From NCBI GenBank assembly GCA_031269245.1, contig JAISZL010000032.1, positions 20,153 to 84,152 of the forward strand: 64,000 nt of DNA, read 5' to 3'. This document shows, piece after piece, positions 29,190 through 38,963 of the stretch. The notes beneath the pieces were generated by a model. The model was given only the letters and a program-made list of their open reading frames with translations, was not told where the DNA came from and did not search any database. The position numbers and the translations under genes were made by a program. Source of the stretch: Synergistaceae bacterium. Its GTDB lineage: Bacteria > Synergistota > Synergistia > Synergistales > Synergistaceae. The stretch's first letter is position 1; each line of letters opens with the position of its first letter.

Positions 29190-31145
29190 CTAGACGGCGG
29201 GCTCCGCCGGTTCCTCGATATCCTCCGGCTCGTCCGACGGCTCCCCTCCCTGAGGCGCGGAGCCGTCGACGCTTATCAGCTTGTTGATGAGGCCGTCGAC
29301 GTAGTAGTTGGTCCTGATGACGCGCATCGAGCCCTCGTCCATCTTCTCCTGCCTGATCTCGCTCTTCAGTTTGTCGTTCATGAGGTCGTCGGGGTCGCCC
29401 TTCCTGGAGCGATTGATCTGATCCTCCAGCGCCTCCTGGCCGCGTATCTCCATGACCATCTGGTCGTTGGTCTCCTTGGCGTCGATCTCCTCGAGAAGTA
29501 TGTGCAGGCTGCTGATGCTGCGCCAGCCCGCCTCCATGTATTCCGCGTTCTCCTCGCCTATGCCGCCGCCGCGCACCAGCAGTTCGGCTATCCCGGTGAC
29601 GTTCTTTGGGACGACCAGCGAGTACGTTCTGACGTAAGGGTCCTTCCGCCACGGGCGGAGCGTTATGTCGAACGACACCCTGCCGCCCGGGCGGAGTACG
29701 CCCTTCGGGACGGTCACGTCCTCGATGTAAAGCACCCTCGGCTCCTGAGTCACCTCGACCTCCACGTCGACGCCGAAGGGGCGAAGCTCCTGGAACTGGT
29801 TCACGGACAGCGCCTGGTTCAGCATGTTGAACTCATGCAACATCTCGGACACCACGTCGGTCTCGGAGACGAACACGTTCGTGCGCTTCCATCCGCCCGG
29901 CAGAGCGTTGCCGGAGTATGCGGCGGTTATCCTGGCGGACCCGCCGCCGGAGCGCCCCCAGAGGTTCTCAACGCAGCCGGCTATGGACAGGCCCATCAGG
30001 TTCGTGATGAGGTACTTGTCCTGGACCACCTGGAACTTTCTGGAGTACTTGCGACCGGAGTCCACGTCGGTCATCTCGATGGAACAGGCTGCGGCCGGGG
30101 CGAAGCGGCCGGCGCGCCCGCCGATGCCCTGCGGCCTGTCCTGCGTGACGATGCCTATTATGTCGCCCGTCGTCCCCAGCTTGAACGGGGAGTTGAGGCC
30201 CGGTATGACGCCCGATATGCTGGTCTCCGTGAGTATCGCCGACGTCGGGCCCGTCCCCATGAACGGGTGCGCGAACGCCACGAACCTTCCGTCCTCGGCG
30301 GCGGCCGTCAGCGTCCCTATCGCCCCTATCTCGACGTCGCCCCACGCGACCGACGCGCCCACCGCCATCCCCGGCACGAGCCTGACGCCGTACTTGGCCA
30401 ACTTCGGCCTGTCTCCGACGCTGCCTCCGCCTCCAAAGGGCGTGACATCCCTGCCAAGTATCCCGCCAATCCTCTCCGCCATCCTGGGTGAGACCCCGGA
30501 CACGAAGACGCGGCCCGAGAGGGCGTCCCCCGACAGGGCCCAGAGGTCGCGCGACACGGCGCCAGCGTCGGGGCTCCTTATGTCACGCGACAGGAGTGCC
30601 GCCCATTTGGCCTCGATGTCGTCCGAGACGGCGGACGGCGGACGGCGGGCGATGATCGGCGCCGGGGCGAACGACGGTATCGTCTCCGGGTTGTTCCATA
30701 TCTCGATCATGTCCTCTATCGGGGTGACGAGGCCCATGTCGTGCCTGGAAAACAGCCAGCCGTAGCCGATAGCCCCCGCCAGCTTGCCGTTTATGTAGAA
30801 CGGCGAGCCGCTCATGCCGGCGGCGATGCCCCCGGTCCGGTCTATCACCGGACCGCTCGCGCGGATGAAGATCAAGTTCGACGGGACGCCGCTGTTCGGT
30901 ATGACGTCCAGCACCTCAGCCTGGAACGAGACGATCTCGCCGCCGCGTATGACGGTGCGGCACTCCCCCTTCATGCCCGGCTTGACCTCCGATATCGGCA
31001 TTATCGGATCCGTTGGCACGAAGGGGGCGTATCTCTTCCCCCCCGTTCGCGGCTCCGCGCCGCTTTGCGCCGCGAGCAGCAAAACGCAGAGCGAGATGAC
31101 GGCCAGCGACGGGAAATGGAATGCGGCGAATTTCAGTCTGTTCAC
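29190..31145 (-). CDS. SpoIVB-type peptidase S55 domain protein (exported)
   Basis: Signal peptide; PISEVKPGMKGECRTVIRGGEIVSFQAEVLDV, GGIAAGMSGSPFYINGKLAGAIGYGW catalytic Ser motif, AFAHPFMGTG. Confidence 0.88.
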   Translation of the reverse strand: MNRLKFAAFHFPSLAVISLCVLLLAAQSGAEPRTGGKRYAPFVPTDPIMPISEVKPGMKGECRTVIRGGEIVSFQAEVLDVIPNSGVPSNLIFIRASGPVIDRTGGIAAGMSGSPFYINGKLAGAIGYGWLFSRHDMGLVTPIEDMIEIWNNPETIPSFAPAPIIARRPPSAVSDDIEAKWAALLSRDIRSPDAGAVSRDLWALSGDALSGRVFVSGVSPRMAERIGGILGRDVTPFGGGGSVGDRPKLAKYGVRLVPGMAVGASVAWGDVEIGAIGTLTAAAEDGRFVAFAHPFMGTGPTSAILTETSISGVIPGLNSPFKLGTTGDIIGIVTQDRPQGIGGRAGRFAPAAACSIEMTDVDSGRKYSRKFQVVQDKYLITNLMGLSIAGCVENLWGRSGGGSARITAAYSGNALPGGWKRTNVFVSETDVVSEMLHEFNMLNQALSVNQFQELRPFGVDVEVEVTQEPRVLYIEDVTVPKGVLRPGGRVSFDITLRPWRKDPYVRTYSLVVPKNVTGIAELLVRGGGIGEENAEYMEAGWRSISSLHILLEEIDAKETNDQMVMEIRGQEALEDQINRSRKGDPDDLMNDKLKSEIRQEKMDEGSMRVIRTNYYVDGLINKLISVDGSAPQGGEPSDEPEDIEEPAEPAV

Positions 31146-31149
31146 GATG

Positions 31150-32299
31150 TCAATCCCCCTCCGCGTTTTTACCTGAGCCCAAGGAAGAACCGGCGGTCCT
31201 GCCCGTCTTGGCGAACCTCAGGTACGCCATGATCAGTTCGTCAAGGTCCCCGTCGAGCACGGATGAGACGTTCCCTATCTCACAGCCCGATCTCAGGTCC
31301 TTCACGAGCTGAAAGGGCTGCAGCGTGTACGAGCGTATCTGGCTCCCCCACGCTATCACCCGTTTCTCGCCCTGAAGCGACTCTATCCGCTCCCTGCGCT
31401 CGCGCATCATCCGTTCGAACAGGCGCGACCTCAGGACCTGCATGGCGAACGCCCTGTTCATGTGCTGGGAGCGCTCCACTTGACAGCTCACAACGATGCC
31501 CGACGGCACGTGGGTTATGCGCACGGCGGAGTCCGTCATGTTGACGTGCTGCCCCCCCGCCCCGCTGGAGCGGAACGTGTCCATCTTCAAATCCTCCGGG
31601 CGTATCTCCACCTCGACGCTGTCCGGCAAAATCGGGAGCACCTCAACGGATGAGAAGCTGGTGTGCCGCCTCTTGGCAGAGTCGAACGGGGATATGCGCA
31701 CCAGACGGTGCACCCCCTGCTCGCCCTTCAGATAGCCGTAGGCGAATTCGCCCTTCACCTCGAACGTAACGCTCTTGATGCCCGCCTCCTGGTCGCGGGT
31801 CTCGTCGAGCGCGATAGTCTCGAATCCCCTCGACTCCGCCCAGCGCAGATACATGCGGTAGAGCATCTCGCACCAATCCTGCGAGTCCAGCCCCCCCGCG
31901 CCGGCGTGAATCGTGACGATCGCGCCCGACATGTCGTGGTCCTCGTCCAGCAGGACGTATATCCGCTCCGCCTCCACCGACTCGCTCAATGCCTGGGCGC
32001 GCTCGTAGAACTCATCGGACAGTTCCGCGTCGTCCGCGCCGGAGAGCATGTCCGCCAGGACCTCCAACTCCTCCAGCTCCCCATAGGCGCTCCGCCACCT
32101 TTCGAGCCGGCCCTGGATGAACGCTAACTCGCGCGACACGTCGCGCGCGTCGTCCCTCTCCCAAAAACCCTCCTCCAACGTCTCATTGGTGAGCTTGGCC
32201 TCACCAGCCTCCAGACCTGGCAGGTCAAAGACTGTCACGCAGCTCGTACATCGACGAACGCAGGTTAGACATGACCGTGCTTATTGGCAGATTGACCAT
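31150..32299 (-). CDS. prfB: Peptide chain release factor 2, with programmed +1 frameshift
   Basis: Frame 0 from ATG at 32299 (RBS GAGGAGGGG) reads MVNLPISTVMSNLRSSMYELRDSL then CTT TGA C at 32230-32224; +1 frame continues DLPGLEAGEAKL... with GGQHVN and SPF motifs. Confidence 0.96.
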
Positions 32300-32400
32300 A
32301 GCTACCCCTCCTCAAAGTGATAAACCGTCTTATTATAAGGCAATTCATCGCTAATTCGCGCGGTCATAACGATAAAAACGAACATATTTATAGAGAGCGT

Positions 32401-32583
32401 CTCGCTAGACTTGAGGGCGGGGCGGGTAAGCCCACATTGATGAAGTCCGCCGCGAGCCTCGTCAAACCCTCGCGCGGCAGCATCAAGTTCGAGGAATCGG
32501 AGATAACCGGCACCCCGGCCAACAAGATCATACACAGAGGCGTCAGCTCTGACGAGGCGAGGCATGCCCGCATGGACATGTGA
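32401..32583 (+). pseudogene. Remnant of a branched-chain amino acid ABC transporter ATPase (LivF/LivG-like)
   Basis: LARLEGGAGKPTLMKSAASLVKPSRGSIKFEESEITGTPANKIIHRGVS resembles the Walker A to EIVRRGI segment of LivF; Walker A broken (GKP) and rest of gene absent. Confidence 0.7.
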
Positions 32584-32607
32584 TGCCAATAAATCGGTAT
32601 GAACCAC

Positions 32608-32649
32608 GGCTCCCGTGACGGGGGAGAACCTCCGCGCACCACGGGAGCC
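32608..32649 (-). terminator. Hairpin downstream of PilY1-like gene
   Basis: GGCTCCCGTG...CACGGGAGCC; weak T-tract. Confidence 0.45.
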
Positions 32650-32661
32650 CGTTTGAAGCGG

Positions 32662-35600
32662 CTATTTCCTGAGCCAGTACTGAATCACGTTCTGAGTCTC
32701 ATTTATATTGATCGGGCTGCCCGTGTCGGGGGGCTCCAGCACGAAGACACCCATGCTCTTCAAAAACTCGCTGCCCGGGGCCTCGAGGCCGACCTCCGCG
32801 TCATCCTCCGACATTTTGTCATAAGTCATAACTATGCGTTTCTTCCTCCCTATCGTGGAGAAGGTCAGCCCTGTTATCCTCGCGCCGTCCATCCTGGCGT
32901 ACTTGCCGCAGTCTCTCCAGTACGGAGCGCCGCTCGTCACGTCGACAGCGTACAGGCGAGCGTCGCCGGTGACGCGCGTGCCGCTCTCGCAGACATCAAT
33001 GTTCTCCCAATCGATGCTGCGCTCGACGAAGGTCGCGACATACAGTATTCCGTTCACTATAATCGGTTTGGCCGAGACGTACTCGTTCCCTCTCCCGTTT
33101 TCGCCGAGGAGCTTTATGTACCACCCCCGCTTTTCATCCGCGTCCGTGAGGACGCTCTCCCCGCCGTCGTGCGAGTTTAGGGGCTTCATGTCATTGCGGG
33201 TGTAGGGTTTGACCTGGCTCTCGTCGGCGGCGAACGCGAATATCATCTGTTCGGCGTTGCGCAGGAAACCACTCCCCGGAGACTCGTCCTCCTTCCTGAC
33301 TCGAACGTCGCTCGTTCCCCCGCCAAGCCAGAGGCGCCCATTGTGGCTGCCCGCCGCCAGGCCAAATGGCAGCGCCAGATTATCGGCCTTCGAACCAGCC
33401 TCGGACTCACTGCTCCACAGCGTCGCCAACGTCCGCACACTCCAGCTCGAAACGGGCTTTGGCTTTGTCCCGTCCCCATCCGTCTCCTCCAGGTCGACGC
33501 TGAATATACCGCCCCTGTTGTCAGAGGCGATGATCCTGCCCGCCAGGTACGCGCTGGCCCTGCTCCGCACCAGCGTCGGCTCGGACGTCATCATGCCCAT
33601 GTTCGGAGCCGGACCGGGAGTCTTCGTCCCAAGACCATGCTCGACGTCAGCCGAGTCAAACCCCTTCAGGAGTTCGCCGTTCATGGGGTCCAGTATCAGC
33701 AGCACCGCGCCCTCACCGCCGTTTTTGGCGAGGTCGATCCTGTTCTGCGCGCCCCCAGCGACAACCAGCACGTTCCTCGTCGCGCTGACTGACCCCGTGA
33801 CCCCCAAGGCGGGCTTCGGCGGGTTAAAGCCCAGCTTCATGAAATATGGGTCTCCTCCCTTTACGACGGTTGGCTCGGTTTGCCCTGACGTCATGGAGAG
33901 CGCGTAATCACCAATCCTCTCCCTGTACCACATGAACTCCGGACTGTCGCACTTGTCCGTGTTGAGCATGTAGAACCCGCTGCCGCCCCGCCCGAGTCCC
34001 CCCAGGAGGTACGTCCCCCACGATCCGCCGTCAGGGCTGCCAAAGCTTCTCTTGATGAGCGGGCCGTCCAGGGTATACAACGGAACGGAGCGCGGCAGAG
34101 CGATGCCCTTGCCCTCCGCCCCGGACACGTCGATCCACTGAAGCTCGCCGCTGGACCTCTTCCGCGTTTTGAACGCCGCAAGCCGGTACGGCAGCAGCAT
34201 GGGCGGCGGTAATATCGCGCGCTCCTCGTTGCCGCTCGCCGGGTCGATCACGTGCAATATCCCGTCGTTCGTCTGCGCGTATATGCGCGGGCGGCTCGGC
34301 TGGAGGCCGTTCGCCCAGTCGCGGTAGCCGGGCAGCGAGTCCGCCGGCTGAGGGTTGTCGACATAGACTATCCCTCCCTGGCCCACGTCGGCGAACATGC
34401 TCGACCTCGGGTAACCCTTCCCATCCGAGTACGAGTAGTCGAAACCCTCCAGCCAGTCGAACATGGCCCTCTCCGGGGCATGTACGGAGAAGGAGTCGTC
34501 CGTGGGCATGTTCGCGTCGCTCAACCTCTCCGGCGTGAGACCGGACATCCTTTTAAAAGCGTCATCCGGCGTCAAATCCCTCAAGCCATCCCCGCTCCAG
34601 TACTCTATTTTTCGCTTGATATTATCGTCGCGTTTTTCCGCGATATTTTTATGCAGTTCCCATCTCTTTGAGGCACTCAAACCGCCATCCTCGTCCTCCG
34701 AGACGGCGAAACGCGTCAGATATCCCTCCCACTGATTGTTCCTGCGGATGCGGAGCTTCGAGACGTAGTAGCTGAACGAGTCCTCGGCTTCATCGAGCCC
34801 GCTCACCGACGGACTTTCGACGATGGCGCCGCTCGAGGGCTGCTCCTCTCGCTCATCGATCATCGTCAGCGCCTCTCTGAGCGACATCATGAGGGATTCA
34901 ACGTCGGTGGCGAAGTACGGCCTTACGGTCGAACTCTCGTCGTCCGGGTCGTCCCCCTGCCCCGCGCGGGCCATTCTGACGAGGTTCTTCCTCATCCGCA
35001 TGACCTCCTCCTTTACCTGCTCGTTACCGGCTACGTCCGGGTTGTTCTCGTCCGCCACTATCCCTATGACGAGCGTTCGTATCGGGTGCTGCAGCCTGCC
35101 CTGTTTGAGAATCCTGACGCCGCCGCTTTTTTCCAGCATGGTTACGTCGTTGTTCTCCGCGTAGTCGTAGAGGTTCTTTATCGCGTCGGCGACCCTGTAC
35201 GAGTACTCCCCATCGCCCGTCCTGGCCTCCGAACCGGACGCGATCAGGATAACCCAGTTCTTCTCGCAGGCGTTCCTGATGGGGAACGACACGTCGTCGA
35301 GATCATCCGTGGAGATGGTCGAGCTCTTATTCGAGTCGTAAATTCCGGACCTCCCGTATTTTTTGCCGTTGATAGCGAACGGCCCAACGTGCGACGCGCC
35401 GGATCTGGCGTGCCCGTGACCCGCCGCATGAGGATACATTACGTTGTCGTAGTCGTTCCCCGTGAAGGAATAACCGATCATGGGCGAGAAGAAGTCTATG
35501 ACCGACCCGGCGGCCTCGCCCGACCCCGCGTTGAAGAATGCCTTCGGGAAGCCGGACACGTCGAGTTCGGAGCTGAATCGCCTGAAGTCGTACATGTAAT

Positions 35601-37521
35601 TTATATCCTGGTCCTTCTTCGAGTACCAGACGAAACCGTTCTCGTGCATGTACTCCCTGTTGAGATTGAGCGGTTTGCCCGTCGACTTGTCGTTCACCCT
35701 CGGGTCAGGGAATATGGCCTGCGGGAGAGCGAACTGCCCCGCTATGCCGATCTCCGGGTCCCTGTAGAAGTGAAACTGCTTCCGCCTGTCCAGCCCGAAG
35801 CCATCCCTGAGCCTGGTCACCAGTCCATAGGTGGCTAAATCCAAGCCGGTGGTCTTCGTCACACCGGCACTTTTTATGTCGGCTACGCCGTTTATCCACA
35901 TTCTGAACTTGTCGGCGTGGCTCATCGTCACGCCTCCCTTCGTCCATATGTCGTCATACTCCCTGATAGGGAGCCAGAGGGAGGCCCTGTTCATCAGCTT
36001 GTAGAGCGGCCTGTCGAACTGTTCGCCGTGGAGGGGGTAGCTGGACGGGACGTTTTTGGAGGGGTAATCCCAGTGCGGTGACCACCACCCGTCCGGCTCG
36101 GTGCCGTCTCTGTTGACGGTCAGGTACGTGCTCTGCACCTTCAGGTTGTTCCATATCGGGTAATACTGCCCGTGCACGGCGCTCATGGTCTCGAGCTCGC
36201 CCGTTATCGATCCCTCCATGACCCCGTTCTCGTATCTGACACGTTTTTTCTCGGGGTCATTCAGCAGAGCCTCCAAATGCTTGTCGGGGTGGTTCGCGTA
36301 GCTGTTGCCATCTTTGTCGAAGAAGCTCAGGGTATATATGTTGGAACCGAACGGGGCGACCTTGAACACGCCGTTTTTGTCCGGGCGGTTGAGCAGGACC
36401 GAGGAGTGCGTCACCGAATTCGTGCCCAATTCGGTGTTCGCGGGGGACAGGAACGTAGTCGCCATGCCAAACCGTATATTCTTGAACAAGCTCTTATCCC
36501 GCAACAGGTTCCACAGTACCAGCTTCGTCTGGTACATCCTGCTGTCGTTCGGCACCAGCTTGGCATCCGAGGGGGCATTGCGCCCCCCCTCCTCGCTCCA
36601 GTACCGCGGGTCCTCGTAGACGAGCGCATACGGATACGGTTTCGCGCCGGCGGTATATCCCTTGTAGTCGTAATACTTCACGATCTCGTTGCCGTTGTAC
36701 CGTATGCCGCTATTGACCGCAACGATCGCCCCGGTTTTGGGGTTCTGCACCGCTCCGATATATCCCGGGCTGAGGGACCCGGTGGCGCCATAGTGATGAC
36801 TCCAGGAACTGAACGCGCTGTCCGCGATTAATGAGGATTCATCTCCCGCGGGCTTGTTATATGTCTCGTCGGAAGGCTGCAGCGTGTTAAACGGCGCAAT
36901 GTCAGGGGCTTTGTCGAAGCTCACCTCCAGCGGGTAGCTTTGCTCCCTGTAGATGCCGCTCAGGGCGTTGTTCTCGTCCAGGAACGGGAAGTAATAGTTG
37001 CCCTCGTTCAGCTCGATGTCCTCCGACAGGCTGCGGCCCTTGACAAAGTTGTTGGCGGCGTCGCGGTCGCGCCCATAGATGTTGCGTTCGGGGCGCACGT
37101 TCTTCCCGCTCCATGCGACTGGCAGCGCGCCCATGCCAAACGTGGCGTCCTTCATCATCCTGTTGATGTCGTATATCGTGTATTCGTACTTCTTCCTCGT
37201 GTTTCCCCAGTGCGCAGCCTCCCTGAAGCTGTCGTCCCAACCGCTGACCATCGCCACCTGCGGCAGGACGCCCTTTGGCGTGAAGCTCATTATCGACGTA
37301 GCCTCAATGAGGAACAGGACGTTCGACTTCCTTTGGTTCGAGACCATGCCGTCGACGTCGTCCCACGCCACCGAATCCTTGGGGATTGGGGGAACACTAA
37401 GGGAATACACCGATTCATCCGCCGCCGCCATCCCGGATATGAACAGGGCAAGAGTCAATATCGCGGTCAATCTCTCAAAAAGTTTTTTCGCGCCGTGTTT
37501 CACAAAATCCCCGCCTTTCAC
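32662..37521 (-). CDS. PilY1/PilC-like type IV pilus-associated protein (1619 aa)
   Basis: Signal peptide; vWA-like NVLFLIEATSIMSF; C-terminal beta-propeller IYAQTNDGILHVIDPASGNE...LLGGLGRGGSGFYMLNTD typical of PilC/PilY1. Start could be the GTG at 37503. Confidence 0.85.
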   Translation of the reverse strand: MKGGDFVKHGAKKLFERLTAILTLALFISGMAAADESVYSLSVPPIPKDSVAWDDVDGMVSNQRKSNVLFLIEATSIMSFTPKGVLPQVAMVSGWDDSFREAAHWGNTRKKYEYTIYDINRMMKDATFGMGALPVAWSGKNVRPERNIYGRDRDAANNFVKGRSLSEDIELNEGNYYFPFLDENNALSGIYREQSYPLEVSFDKAPDIAPFNTLQPSDETYNKPAGDESSLIADSAFSSWSHHYGATGSLSPGYIGAVQNPKTGAIVAVNSGIRYNGNEIVKYYDYKGYTAGAKPYPYALVYEDPRYWSEEGGRNAPSDAKLVPNDSRMYQTKLVLWNLLRDKSLFKNIRFGMATTFLSPANTELGTNSVTHSSVLLNRPDKNGVFKVAPFGSNIYTLSFFDKDGNSYANHPDKHLEALLNDPEKKRVRYENGVMEGSITGELETMSAVHGQYYPIWNNLKVQSTYLTVNRDGTEPDGWWSPHWDYPSKNVPSSYPLHGEQFDRPLYKLMNRASLWLPIREYDDIWTKGGVTMSHADKFRMWINGVADIKSAGVTKTTGLDLATYGLVTRLRDGFGLDRRKQFHFYRDPEIGIAGQFALPQAIFPDPRVNDKSTGKPLNLNREYMHENGFVWYSKKDQDINYMYDFRRFSSELDVSGFPKAFFNAGSGEAAGSVIDFFSPMIGYSFTGNDYDNVMYPHAAGHGHARSGASHVGPFAINGKKYGRSGIYDSNKSSTISTDDLDDVSFPIRNACEKNWVILIASGSEARTGDGEYSYRVADAIKNLYDYAENNDVTMLEKSGGVRILKQGRLQHPIRTLVIGIVADENNPDVAGNEQVKEEVMRMRKNLVRMARAGQGDDPDDESSTVRPYFATDVESLMMSLREALTMIDEREEQPSSGAIVESPSVSGLDEAEDSFSYYVSKLRIRRNNQWEGYLTRFAVSEDEDGGLSASKRWELHKNIAEKRDDNIKRKIEYWSGDGLRDLTPDDAFKRMSGLTPERLSDANMPTDDSFSVHAPERAMFDWLEGFDYSYSDGKGYPRSSMFADVGQGGIVYVDNPQPADSLPGYRDWANGLQPSRPRIYAQTNDGILHVIDPASGNEERAILPPPMLLPYRLAAFKTRKRSSGELQWIDVSGAEGKGIALPRSVPLYTLDGPLIKRSFGSPDGGSWGTYLLGGLGRGGSGFYMLNTDKCDSPEFMWYRERIGDYALSMTSGQTEPTVVKGGDPYFMKLGFNPPKPALGVTGSVSATRNVLVVAGGAQNRIDLAKNGGEGAVLLILDPMNGELLKGFDSADVEHGLGTKTPGPAPNMGMMTSEPTLVRSRASAYLAGRIIASDNRGGIFSVDLEETDGDGTKPKPVSSWSVRTLATLWSSESEAGSKADNLALPFGLAAGSHNGRLWLGGGTSDVRVRKEDESPGSGFLRNAEQMIFAFAADESQVKPYTRNDMKPLNSHDGGESVLTDADEKRGWYIKLLGENGRGNEYVSAKPIIVNGILYVATFVERSIDWENIDVCESGTRVTGDARLYAVDVTSGAPYWRDCGKYARMDGARITGLTFSTIGRKKRIVMTYDKMSEDDAEVGLEAPGSEFLKSMGVFVLEPPDTGSPININETQNVIQYWLRK

Positions 37522-37883
37522 TTACTTTAAACACTTATCACTAAAATACCTAGTAATAGATCGGTGTTTTACGCAAAAAGGCTAACAATCAAAGGGGATG
37601 CGCGCATCGGGGAAAATGCCTATTATTTATAGGTATAGCAGCATATATTTATTAAAATACTATTTATGTTATACCAAATATTCATAGTAATATTTAATAT
37701 ATATGGAGTTTGAGTGTCGCGCGGTGAATGAATTGACGTAAAGGAGCAGAGCGGCTGGTTACTCGGAGTCCTCGAAAAAGAACGTTACCGGGAAACCGCA
37801 AACTCAATTCACAATAGCAAGAATAAACCTTTCCTGTGTTTTTTACAGGTGACGTGCTATTTGGCGCTTACATGATTTATACT

Positions 37884-37987
37884 CATATCAATTTGAAATC
37901 AAAAGCCTGAAGGGTGGAGCGTTAAAACCAGTTTGGAGGACCTCGAGAGCCGCATCAAAAACAGCCTGTTGATCGCGAATTGGTATC
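37884..37987 (-). repeat. ~104-bp inverted-repeat-ended element, copy B
   Basis: CATATCAATTTGAAATCAAAAGCCTGAAGGGTGGAGCGTTAAAACCAG...GATCGCGAATTGGTATC; close inverse match to 28089-28186. Confidence 0.88.
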
Positions 37988-38022
37988 AACAGACGCGTCT
38001 GAAAAACGGGAGGTAATGTCAA

Positions 38023-38700
38023 GTGAAAGTGACGGCATTCAATGGCAGCCCTCGCTGCCAGAACAGCAATACTAACGTAATCGCGGAAACATTTTTGGAA
38101 GGAGCGGCGGCGAGCGGCGCTGAAACGCAAAACATCTTTTTGTTCAACAAAAAAATCAAGCATTGCACAGGCTGTTTCACTTGTTGGTTTAAGACGCCTG
38201 GGCGGTGTGTCCAGGACGATGAGATGGAAGATTTGCTGGGATTGTATAGAACCTCCGACATTGTGTGCTTCGCGACGCCGGTCTATACGTGGAATATGAC
38301 CGCTTGTCTGAAAAATTTTCTTGACAGGTTGATTCCCCTGAAATGTCCGGCTGTAGTTTCGGGAAACGGTCATTATGATATGCAAAACTCACTTAGAAGA
38401 ATGCCGGACGTGGTCATTATCTCAAACGCCGGATTTCCGGGCGGCGGCAATTTTACAACGATGAGAGAAGTGATGAAAACCGCGTCCCCGATTTTAGAAG
38501 TTTACCGAAATTGCGGCATGTTGCTTCAAAACAAGTCAGATATTGCGCGTGAGAAAGCAAAGAAATACCTTGCGTTTGTGAAACAGGCAGGGCTTGAAAT
38601 CAGCAGCGCAGGCAAGGTATCCCAAAAAGTAATTGATGGTTTGAACATGGAACTTATGCCTGACGCTGAATACATAAAATTCATTTCAGGCAAAGCGTGA
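38023..38700 (+). CDS. Flavodoxin family / NADPH-dependent FMN reductase-like protein
   Basis: MKVTAFNGSPRCQNSNTNVIAETFLEGA, CTGCFTCWFKTPGRCVQDDEM, ATPVYTWNMTACLKNFLDR. Confidence 0.88.
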   Translation: MKVTAFNGSPRCQNSNTNVIAETFLEGAAASGAETQNIFLFNKKIKHCTGCFTCWFKTPGRCVQDDEMEDLLGLYRTSDIVCFATPVYTWNMTACLKNFLDRLIPLKCPAVVSGNGHYDMQNSLRRMPDVVIISNAGFPGGGNFTTMREVMKTASPILEVYRNCGMLLQNKSDIAREKAKKYLAFVKQAGLEISSAGKVSQKVIDGLNMELMPDAEYIKFISGKA

Positions 38701-38703
38701 CGT

Positions 38704-38728
38704 GCCGGAGGCGGACGCCGCCTCCGGC
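38704..38728 (+). terminator. Hairpin after flavodoxin-family gene
   Basis: GCCGGAGGCGGACGCCGCCTCCGGC. Confidence 0.6.
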
Positions 38729-38963
38729 GCGTTAAGGGCATCGGCGTCTGCCCTATAACTATACCCTATTGTACCACCAACCGCGCTGTGCGACATACTC
38801 TTCCGGCACAATCTTGGCATTAGACCACTACGCGCTCTTGCTCATAAGAAAGCGCGGACATCCTCGTCTTTGACGGATAGCAATCCGAGGTAATGAGACC
38901 CCGACAATTTTCCAGACGCCGTCTGGATTTGATAAGCTACAGATGCCAACAATTAAGGCTATT

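Noticed and set aside
38740-38960. Possible decayed small gene before ribF end (SVKDEDVRAFL / AKIVPEEYVAQRGWWYNRV fragments)
   Set aside because: Fragments lie in different frames with stops and match no family I can name; insufficient support for a pseudogene call.
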